This document shows, in pieces, positions 1-8,700 of a stretch of DNA of 11,527 nucleotides. The position numbers and the translations under genes were made by a program. Below the pieces are notes generated by a model. That model was not told where the DNA came from, did not search any database, and worked only from the letters and a program-made list of their open reading frames with translations. Each line of letters opens with the position of its first letter. Position 1 is the stretch's first letter. Origin of the DNA: JBAXPV01 sp037132075 (GTDB taxonomy: Bacteria > Bacteroidota > Bacteroidia > Bacteroidales > CAIXZF01); NCBI GenBank assembly GCA_037132075.1, contig JBAXPV010000065.1, positions 1 to 11,527 on the forward strand. Direction: 5' to 3'.

Positions 1-74
1 TGTTGTGCACTCTTATTTGCCGATTTCTGTGCAGTGTTATTTTCTGGTTACAACTTTGTAGCATTATCTGTCAA

Positions 75-97
75 TGATCACTTACTGATGATCATCA
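75..97. promoter_or_regulatory. Paired palindromes, possible operator
   Basis: A six-base palindrome TGATCA (75-80) is followed after five bases by a perfect 12-base palindrome TGATGATCATCA (86-97), and both share the TGATCA-type core. Closely spaced symmetric sites upstream of a gene can bind a dimeric regulator. The distance to the start codon (about 104 bases) is compatible with this. It could equally be chance in A/T-rich DNA, and no regulator family is implied. Confidence 0.25.
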
Positions 98-136
98 AAT
101 TTCATTTTCCACCCAAGTTTATTTTTTTAATATACT

Positions 137-156
137 CCAGACGGCAACCGTCCTGG
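137..156. repeat. Short inverted repeat (hairpin) in leader
   Basis: CCAGACGG (137-144) and CCGT-C-CTGG (148-156) can pair as an eight-base stem with one bulged C and a CAA loop. It is the most G/C-rich segment in an otherwise A/T-rich leader. No T-tract follows on either strand, so it is not a standard intrinsic terminator. It may be a 5' UTR hairpin of the gene starting at 201, or the end of an upstream transcript. Confidence 0.35.
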
Positions 157-200
157 CAATAATTATAATGTAGCCATTGAAAACAAAATAACTAAAGCAT

Positions 201-2051
201 ATGAAAAGGTCATTACTCCAATTTACGAGATTCTTGATTTTACTAGTTCTTGTCTTCGGTTTCCGAGAAATGCAAGCGCAAACGAATGGGTGTACGCTTG
301 GAAATTTCGGTATTGATGCCGGGCTTTATTCCGGCACAAATGAAAATCCACCTCCTGCTGTTACCAATACGACTATGGACTGGTTCCAGGGGAGTGCCGG
401 GCATGGGATTATTGATGAAACTAGCCCAGCTACCTTAACAAGCCTGCTTCAGGGAAGCGGGGATCCGACTTATCTGCGTCGTTTAAAATATCCGAAGCTT
501 TCAACTGTAAACTCACAAATTATGATTGATGCGGTTTTTGCCCGCGACAATTTCGGAGGCACAGGCTTTATCGATGCCACGTCCTTTAATACTGCCAGTA
601 AAAACGGGGAAGATCCTGCGATCTGGGATCCGGGCCCACAAAATGTTTTGGGAAAGAATGACCTGATTGATGTAGCGGGAACAATGTATCGGGACGGCCC
701 ATTGCTCACCAACGATCTTTATTTTGACGGGGTAATTACTCGTGCTGAACCAGGTGGTGATGCTTATATGGATTTTGAATTTTTTATTGAAGCTATAACA
801 TACAATCCATCTACCGGGTTTTCCTCAGGTGGTCCACAAATGGGACATACAGCTTTTACCTTTGATCCAACAACTCATGCAGTTACCAAAGTCGGGGATT
901 TTATTTACAATTTAAGTTTATCCGGAGGTACTGTCCCTGCTCTTGAAGTAAGACTTTGGGTTAGTCATACTGACTACCTCAGCGGAAACCACCCTCCTGG
1001 ATTTACCTGGGGTCCTAATTATGATGGGGCCTTCACTGGTTCTCCCTATGGTTATGCCAGTATTATACCTGTTGCCCCTGAGCTATGCGGAATTGTCAAC
1101 ACCCCTGGCAGGACAAGTGCCGCGCCACCCTGGGGTGTTAAAAGCACCAAATACAACTCCTGGAACACTTCCTATTCAGATTATTCATTTATTGAATTGG
1201 GCCTTAACATGACCCATTTCGGGATTGACCATGCTTCTCTTTCAGGCGCAGACCCTTGTTATTTCCCTATTCATACCTTCGTTGTAAAAACAAGGGCATC
1301 TTCCTCTTTTACAGCACAGCTGAAAGACTTTGCCGGTCCCTACTCCTGGGGGCAGTTTTCGGCTGTTGCAGAAATTGTTGGGGATACTGTTTTATCATGT
1401 TCACATCCATTGGTTACCCTGATTGCAGACCCGGTCAGAACGGATGTCACCTATTCCTGGACGACACTCGACGGGCAAATTATTGGTTCAGCAGATCAAT
1501 CTTCAATTACGACAACAACACCTGGAACCTATACCCTCCAGGAAACCCTAATTGGAACACTTTGTTCGACGCCACCTCATAACGCGATTGTAGGCTGGAA
1601 TTACACCAGGCCACCCTTTGGCACGCAACTTAGCAGTACTACAGTTTCTTGCAATGGCACCAATGGCTCGATTAACCTCACTCCTGTTGGTGGTGCTCCG
1701 CCATATACCTATCTGTGGTCAGGGCCAAATTCATTTTCATCGACAGTGGAAGACCCCACAGGATTGGTTCCTGGTACATATTACGTAACGATTACCGATG
1801 CCGGGGCCTGTACCATTTCAACCGCTGCCGTTGTCAATGCTGCCACTCCGATTGTGATCACTCCAGGCGCAACTTCAACCAACTGCTATGGCGGAACGAA
1901 CGGAACTGCAAGTGTTGCGGTTACAGGTCATTCTCCATTCACATATTATTGGTCAAACGGGAACATCACGCCCAGCATTTCTAACCTCATTGCAGGAACT
2001 TATACGGTCACCGTCACAGATGCCGATGGCTGTACCCAGGTTTCTTCTTAA
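201..2051 (+). CDS. Secreted SprB-repeat surface protein, N-terminal part (cut by stop)
   Basis: The 616-residue product starts with a Sec signal peptide: a basic MKR, a hydrophobic stretch at about residues 8-20, and likely cleavage after MQA near residue 26. Residues about 30-400 form one large domain, rich in aromatic residues, Gly and Asp, that I cannot assign to a named family. Near its end is the segment TRASSSFTAQLKDFAGPYSW; from memory, similar segments occur in other large Bacteroidota surface proteins (unchecked). Residues about 400-472 look PKD-like (YSWTTLDG, then PGTYTL). Residues 473-550 are a full SprB repeat (CNGTNGSINL, YLWSGPNSFSS, VPGTYYVTITDAGACT), and residues 551-616 are a second one lacking its last strand. 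The reading frame continues past the TAA into the missing strand and further domains, so this is probably the 5' part of a gene spanning 201-2669. The ATG fits the signal peptide and an A-rich upstream region. The likely role is in the cell envelope or outside the cell, possibly adhesion; this is inferred from the modules alone. Confidence 0.85.
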   Translation: MKRSLLQFTRFLILLVLVFGFREMQAQTNGCTLGNFGIDAGLYSGTNENPPPAVTNTTMDWFQGSAGHGIIDETSPATLTSLLQGSGDPTYLRRLKYPKLSTVNSQIMIDAVFARDNFGGTGFIDATSFNTASKNGEDPAIWDPGPQNVLGKNDLIDVAGTMYRDGPLLTNDLYFDGVITRAEPGGDAYMDFEFFIEAITYNPSTGFSSGGPQMGHTAFTFDPTTHAVTKVGDFIYNLSLSGGTVPALEVRLWVSHTDYLSGNHPPGFTWGPNYDGAFTGSPYGYASIIPVAPELCGIVNTPGRTSAAPPWGVKSTKYNSWNTSYSDYSFIELGLNMTHFGIDHASLSGADPCYFPIHTFVVKTRASSSFTAQLKDFAGPYSWGQFSAVAEIVGDTVLSCSHPLVTLIADPVRTDVTYSWTTLDGQIIGSADQSSITTTTPGTYTLQETLIGTLCSTPPHNAIVGWNYTRPPFGTQLSSTTVSCNGTNGSINLTPVGGAPPYTYLWSGPNSFSSTVEDPTGLVPGTYYVTITDAGACTISTAAVVNAATPIVITPGATSTNCYGGTNGTASVAVTGHSPFTYYWSNGNITPSISNLIAGTYTVTVTDADGCTQVSS

Positions 2052-2309
2052 ATCAGTGTGTCTCAGCCTTCAGCAATATTGTCGCCAGGAACAACAGTCA
2101 ATGTTACTACATCAGGAGGTCACGATGGAAGCATTAATATCACCTCAAGCGGAGGAACTCCTACCTATACTTATTTATGGTCGGGCCCAAATTCATTTTC
2201 TTCTACGCTTGCGGATCCTTTAGGATTGTATTATGGGGCTTACCACCTGACTGTTACAGATACGCATGGCTGTATAGGATTGGCGCCATTTTTTATATAT
2301 GAACCCGAA
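1617..2309 (+). repeat. Three SprB repeats in the split gene
   Basis: Three consecutive units lie at 1617-1850, 1851-2075 and 2076-2309, each about 75-78 codons. Each has the SprB plan: a Cys or its equivalent, NGS-I, a Gly-rich turn, Y-Y-WS, G-Y--T-TD and a closing GC. Units 1 and 3 share more than 1 and 2: positions 1704-1745 and 2166-2207 match at most bases and encode the same YTYLWSGPNSFSST. The in-frame stop lies inside unit 2. SprB repeats are known from the F. johnsoniae gliding adhesin and many other Bacteroidota surface proteins; their presence alone does not prove gliding. Confidence 0.85.
2049..2051 (+). other. In-frame TAA splitting one repeat-protein gene
   Basis: The codons read CAG GTT TCT TCT TAA ATC AGT GTG TCT CAG CCT. 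Everything after the TAA stays in the frame of the gene starting at 201 and completes the SprB repeat: the residues after the stop, ISVSQPSA, match the usual repeat end, seen in the giant gene downstream as SITQPTA. One base change (for example TCA, CAA or TTA to TAA) explains it and no frameshift is needed. A real mutation, a sequencing or assembly error, or readthrough are all possible. Confidence 0.85.
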
Positions 2310-2669
2310 ATTTGTGGCGATGGCATCGACAATGACGGCAACGGGTTGACCGATTGCAGCGATCCCGCCTGTAAACCAGCAGCACCGGGTACAATCACGC
2401 CCAACAATGCCAGTCCTTGTTTAAACACAACGTATACCTATACAGTGCCAATTGTCGCAGGCATGACTTATACCTGGACTTATCCCGGAACCTCATCCTA
2501 TGTAAGTGGACAAGGAACAAATGTTCTGTCACTCCAATGGAATTCAGTATTGGGAGGACAGATCTGTGTAACTGCTGCAACAACTTATGGTTGTTCAAGC
2601 TCGGCTACCTGCCTTTCTGTATCACCTCACGATGTACCTGCGAAACCAGATAACATCATTAAAAATTAA
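2058..2669 (+). pseudogene. 3' part of split SprB-repeat surface protein
   Basis: This is the downstream remainder of the gene starting at 201, in the same frame. Taken alone its only early start is GTG at 2058, in the middle of a repeat strand and without a signal peptide, so a separate secreted product is unlikely. Contents: the last strand of SprB repeat 2; SprB repeat 3 (2076-2309, with YLWSGPNSFSST nearly identical to repeat 1); an Asp-rich motif at 2307-2372 (CGDGIDNDGNGLTDCSDPAC), resembling calcium-binding motifs of Bacteroidota surface proteins; and a PKD-like domain at about 2373-2650 (YTWTYPG, then ICVTAATTYGC). The product ends in KPDNIIKN with no recognisable T9SS C-terminal sorting domain, so the gene may also be truncated at its 3' end. 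It is marked pseudogene because of the in-frame stop at 2049; it would be an ordinary gene end if that stop is an error. Confidence 0.7.
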
Positions 2670-2718
2670 CTGAACAGGCCGACAAAACAACATTTTCAAT
2701 ACAGATAATTTCATCTAT
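2670..2718. other. Short gap between split gene and giant gene
   Basis: This 49-base A/T-rich spacer has no clear hairpin or T-tract, so no terminator is visible, and no recognisable promoter. The shortness suggests that the giant gene may be read from the same transcript as the gene before it. The bases before the ATG at 2719 lack a Shine-Dalgarno motif. Confidence 0.5.
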
Positions 2719-5700
2719 ATGAATAAGATATTTACCACATTCGTAAGCACACCTAGTCACGGAACACGAAGATCTGTTGTTGGGTTTTATATATTCATCG
2801 CTATTTCGGCCTTTATATTAGGCGGGATTGTGAAGCTTGAAGGGCAGACAACCGTAAATAAACGTTTGTATTTAACCAATACGACCGGTTTGACCAGAAC
2901 AGTGCCAAGCGGGGTGACTGTACATTCAACAGGCAATATTACAAAAAACACGGCAGTCTCCGCAGCGTTTTCATCAGCAGTAACATCCAATTCTGGTAGT
3001 ACAAGCGGATTTCCTACCGCCGCAAGTATTGTTGTTTCAGGCACTGATAAACTGTTAATTGTCACCATAGCATCTGACAATAAAACTCCAGTTACTGATG
3101 TTAAATATGGAACTACATCACTAATTAGATGGGCCCAAGTTTCGGGTACAAATAGTAAATGTGAAATTTGGTACGCCGTCGGGCTTGCCGATGGAACATA
3201 TAGTGTTAATGCTACTTGGAGCGCAAGCGTTTCAATGGAAGCAACTATGGGTGTTGTATTGTTAACAGGTGTTAACCAAACGACTCCTTTAGGTACTGCC
3301 GGAACGAATACAAATTCTGGGACCAGTGCCACTGTTAGTGGAAATTCAAGTTTAGGAGACCTGTTTATTGATGCTGTTGCTCTTTCAAAAAATGGTGGAT
3401 CAATTACGATGTCTGGTGGACAAACGGCAATTATTAATACAGGAACAAATACGGTAAAGAATGCCGTAAGCAAGATAAGTGCCACATCGCCGACAACCTC
3501 AACAAGTTACACCACTTCAAATGGAGAATGGTCTATTATCGGAGTTGCTGTTAAAGGTTCTTCAAACAACATTACCAAATTTATACAGACTCCTGCAATG
3601 TGTAGTTTATTTACTATAAAATCCGGATCTACTATAACTGTATTTGCAAACGCAACAGTAACCTCTGGCACGGCCTCGGGTGCAACACTACCTATTGTTG
3701 TTCGCTTATTAAATGGTGCCACACCATTTCTTACACTCACCTCTGCCACAAATTCTGGTCTTGGAGCCCTAAATTCGACAGGGACACTGACATGGACAGG
3801 AACTGTTGCCTCGGATGTGACAATTCCGGCAAGCACAGGGACTGTAAGTGCTGAATTCTCCAGTGACTATACAACTGCTGGTATAAGAATAGATTTCGAT
3901 GCATCTACCAAAATATCATATATAGAGTTACCTACCTCAACTGCCACGCCACTTTCATATGTCAATATAAATAGTTTGGGGGTATACGATGCCGTTTACC
4001 CCGGGGGATCAATTATCTCCAGTGGATCAACCGGTACTACAAAATATATCAGGGCAGCCGTGAGTGATCCATTTGGTATCAGCGACATTTCTGCTCTTAA
4101 TTTAACGATCAATGGTGGAGGAACCCTCACTGCCTCACAGGTTGCCACTTCCGGATGTACTAAAACTTATGAATACGCCTGGACTCCTGTATCCGCCGGA
4201 TCAAGTCTTCCAATCAATGTAACAGCCCATGAAGGAACAGAAGGAACAGTCACGCATACCTCAAGTTTATCTTTTACAGTTGTACAACCTTCCGTATCGG
4301 TTACTTTGACTAAAACAAGCCCTTCCAGTGGACCATATACCATTAATGACAATATCGTTTACAACATTCAAATCACCAATACCGGGGCATCTACGATAAA
4401 CACACTCCCTTTACAGGATCTCTTCAGTGCCTCCTGTTTGCAATATGTGAGTACAACGGTAAGCCCGGCCAGTGTTGTTAATGGGACGATCAGCTGGACT
4501 AACCTGGCTGGTGCAGGACTTTCTGCCGGGAATTCTGTCAACGTTTCGGTAACACTTAAGGTTATCGGAAACTGCGACCCGGCAAATAATACAGCCAAAG
4601 TTGAAGGGGCCAGAGATGTTAATAGTGGTCTTTGTGCCACCCAGACCTCAACGCTTGGTATTAACATTGATCAGCTCCCTGTGGCTAACGCTGATCAGTA
4701 TTGTTTGAGTTCAACAACAGATCTCAACATCTTATCAAATGATACCGACCCGGATGTTGTTGGTTATTTATCGGCAAATACCGGGACAGTCACCGTTTCT
4801 ATCTATGCTGCCCCCACTGCGGGAAAAGGAACTGCAACCGTCAATCCAGATAAAACGATCCATTTTGTGCCGGGCACTCTCGCAGAAAATGAAATTGTTT
4901 ATTTCACTTACCAGGTGTGTGACGTCTCTCCAGCATCGTATTGCAGCACGGCCCAGGTAGCAGTCTTGTATTCCACCACGAACAACCCGCCTGTTGCCAC
5001 TGCTGATAATGCTTCAACTTCAATGGGTGTTGCCAAGGTAATTAATATTTTAGCCAATGACCATGATGTGGATGGAAACCTGCAGACTCCAACAATCACA
5101 GGAGTCCCAAACTTCGGCTCGGCAGTAGTAAATCCTGACAAAACAGTGACCTACACGCCTAATACAGGTTTTGAAGGTACTGATACCTTCATCTACCAGG
5201 TTTGTGATGATGGCTGTCCGGGCGCATCACAGTGTGCAACTTCCATGGTGACCGTGAGTGTTGTTTTTTCCTATTTTGTGTGTAAAAACAGTACAGCAAC
5301 CTTTAGCGTTCCTGCAGTTCCCAATGCCACCAGCTATTCCTGGACAAACACAGCCGGGGCTACAGGAAGCTCTTCCACAAACAGTATCACGCTTAACTTT
5401 ACCGGAGTACCTGCAGGAACTTATAGTGTATGTGCTACTGCCATTGACAACTGTGGATCAGGAACTTCCGAGTGCGTTACAGTAACTGTAGAGGATGTTG
5501 CGGCCAGTCTTAGCAAAATCGACAATCTATGTTATGGGAGTAATAACGGGTCTATCAGTCTGACACCCAGTGGTGGCGTTTCTCCCTATTCCTATAACTG
5601 GTCCAACGGGGCGAGTATTCAAAACCTTAGTGGGCTGGCACCAGGATCTTACCTGGTGACTATTACTGACAAATACAGTTGTTCTGTTACAAAAAGCACT

Positions 5701-8700
5701 TCAATTACACAGCCAACTGCGCTAAGCGCCACTGCAGTTATCACGAATGAAACCTCTCTTGGAGGGGCCAATGGCAGTATTGATCTCACAGCAAGTGGAG
5801 GAACATCAGGTTATTCTTATCTATGGTCGAATGGCTCCACCGCGGAGGATCCTGCTGGTTTAACTTATGGAACCTACCAGGTAACCATTACCGATATTAA
5901 TGGCTGTACGCTTGTTAAACGGTTTACAGTAAATACCATCGGTACCAATACAGCGATAAGTTCACTTACAAAGACCGATGTACTTTGTATCGGAGGTAGT
6001 TCCGGAACAGTAGACCTCGAAGTTTATGGAGGAACAGGCCCGCCCTTTAATTATACGTATTCATGGACCGGTCCCAGCGGATTTACTGCGACAACTCAGG
6101 ATCTGACTGGCCTTGCGACGGGAACCTACAATGTTACTATCACCAATGGAACTACGGCAACCGGATCAATAGCGGTTTCTGGACCGGGTTCAACATTGAC
6201 ATCTTCTGCTGTCGGAACAAACCCAAGTTGTAATGGCAGCGGTAATGGAAGTGTTGCTTCCAGCGGTGCCGGTGGTACGGGAACTTATACTTATCATTGG
6301 AATACAGGTGCCACAAGCCAAAACATCAGTGGACTTTCTGCAGGCACATATTATGTAACAGTCACTGATGCCAATGGGTGTACGTCTGTATCCTCAGCGG
6401 CCCTCACTGATCCGACAGCACTGACCCTCAGCGGTGTCGTAACCAACACTGCCTGTAGTCCCAATAATGGAGGGGCAATCAACATTACAGCCGGTGGCGG
6501 AACTGCCCCACTGACATTTCATTGGTCCAATGGATCAAGCAATGAAGACCTGACTGCGCTCACGGCTGGCAACTATGCAGTCACTGTGACCGATGCACAT
6601 GGGTGTACTATCAATGAAACCTTTACCATAGAAACTGTCTGTTTGGGTATTGCTAAAACTATTAGCAATGGCCCGATCAACAACCAAAACGGTTCTTACA
6701 CCCTTACCTATGCAATAAGATTTCAGAACTATGGAAATATCGCGCTGACCAATGTCCAGGCCACTGAAAACCTGAATACTTCTTTTAGTGGGGCATCTTA
6801 CTCTTTTGGGTCTATTTTGAGTAATGATTTCGTGGTGAACCCTTCTTTTAACGGAAATGGTAGTACAAATTTACTTTCAACAAGTCAGACATTAGCAGTA
6901 AACGCTTCCGGTCTGGTGTATGTGACTTTAACAGTAACTCCAGGAGCAACACTGGGTGTCTACTACAACAGTGTCAGTGGCAGTGCAGCCAGTGCAACTG
7001 GTGTCAGCGTTACAAGCAATGACGTTTCTCAAAATGGGACCAACCCAGATTCTGATAGTGACGGCAATCCTGGAAACAACAGTACCCCTACCCCCGTCAC
7101 TTTCTCAGAAAATCCTCTGATTGGTGTGGCTAAAGTCATCAGTAACGGCCCAATCAATAACGGAGATGGAACTTATACTCTTACCTATACTATTACAGTA
7201 AGAAATATGGGTGATGTCCCATTAAAGAATGTCCAGGTGACCGACAATTTAACCAGCACCTTTGGTGGTGGCACTGTGGTCGTGAATAATATTACCAGTG
7301 CAGACCTGGCAGAAAATGTCACCTACAACGGAACTACTCAAACCAATATGCTCCTTGGGACTGATATAATGCAAGTAAATGACATTCGCACCATCGTAGT
7401 CACGCTGACGGTTGCACCTAGCGGTTTAGGTCCATTCAATAACACAGCAGTGGGTACTGGATATGGGCCGGGTGGCACCTTGACTACTGACAATTCACAA
7501 GATGGATACTACCCTGATTCAAATAATAATGGAACACCTTTGGATAACAATGACCCGACCCCTGCCACTTTCAGTGAACATCCATCCGTGGGTCTAGCCA
7601 AACGGGTAGTCGGAACCCCGATAAACAACCACGATGGAACCTACAATATGACCTATGAATTCCTGGCGAAAAACACAGGCGATGTCACAATTCATAACGT
7701 ACAGATAACAGAAAATCTGTCAACGACCTTCCCCGGAAAAACTGTTGTATTTGTTTCGAGTAGCAGTTCGTCTTTTGCAGTGAATTCAGGCTTTTCTGGA
7801 AACGGTAATCTTTTGAGTGGTTCAGATGTTTTAAGCGTAGGTCAGTTTGGCACAGTTTTACTTACGATAAAGGTGACGCCAACGACCAACCTGGGACCTT
7901 ACAATAACAATGCAACAGCTTTGGCTGTTAGCCAGTTCGGTGCTACAGTCAGTGACGTTTCTACCAATGGAACTGTTGTTGATCCTGAAAATGACGGTCC
8001 GGGAAATAACAGTGTGCCAACTCCAGTAACTTTTACAGAGAGTCCACAATTAAAGCTTGTAAAATCTGTTGATGCGAATGTTAACAATCATGATTTAACT
8101 TATTCCATTACTTACGGTTTTGTATTCTCAAATACAGGAAATGTTCCAATCTTCAACCTCCAGGGGACTGATAATATGGCAGCAACATTTACAGGTGCTG
8201 CCAGTTCTCCGACAATAACTTACGTACACAGTTCCAGTGGCTTACATGCCAACCCGAGTTATAATGGCATCAGCGATCAAAATCTGCTGACAGGGGTTGA
8301 CAACCTGGCTTATGGTGCATCAGGGACAGTTTCCGTAACGGTCACCTTTACTGCCGGCACGAAACTGGGGATATATTATAATACGGCCAATGCAAGTGCT
8401 GCCTCACTTCCAGGTACTCCTGTGAGCGCTACCTCTCAATATGGATTGAGTGTTACACCCACTCCTGCTACCGTTTTAGAAAACCCCCACCTTGGAATCG
8501 CTAAAAATCTTGCCAATGTTAATGATAATGGTAACGGGACATATGATGTTACCTATACCATCCTGGCGGAAAATATGGGTGATGTTATTCTCTACAATGT
8601 TCACCTTACTGATAATATTGCCGAGGCATTTGCCGGCGCCACCACAACCCCGACCATCAGCTCGATTTCTTCAAGCGGAATAACCTATAATCCTGCTTTT

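Larger units (their letters stand above)
1..200. other. Non-coding leader upstream of first gene
   Basis: No convincing gene lies here. Frame 1 is open from the window start to a TAA at 160-162, but its translation is rich in Phe, Ile and Leu with no recognisable motif and no visible start, so I treat it as chance. The last 20 bases before the ATG at 201 are A-rich with no Shine-Dalgarno sequence, as is usual for Bacteroidota genes. I looked for the Bacteroidota promoter pattern (TTG, then TAnnTTTG) and found no convincing match. A TATAAT at 164-169 has no plausible -35 partner. Two palindromic elements are listed separately. The region may hold the promoter and 5' UTR of the genes downstream, but the exact site is not visible. 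Confidence 0.6.

Noticed and set aside
137..156. Intrinsic terminator of an upstream gene
   Set aside because: The stem lacks a following T-tract on both strands.
1..162. Open frame 1 running in from the left edge, possibly the tail of an upstream gene
   Set aside because: The translation is rich in Phe, Ile and Leu with no recognisable motif or domain; 53 codons open by chance is plausible in this composition.
1888..2223. Overlapping +strand frame across the split point that might indicate a frameshift
   Set aside because: Its translation has no SprB or other pattern, while the original frame carries repeat sequence on both sides of the TAA, so a nonsense change and not a frameshift explains the break.
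2058..2669. An independent gene starting at GTG 2058
   Set aside because: The start is inside a SprB repeat strand, in frame with the upstream gene, and gives no signal peptide. A split gene is the simpler reading.
2787..3485. Antisense open frame of 232 codons, with others at 3507-3836 and 4167-4667
   Set aside because: It lies fully opposite the giant gene. The Val/Pro-rich translation is the expected reverse reading of Thr/Gly/Asn/Asp-rich codons, and there is no start context or known domain.
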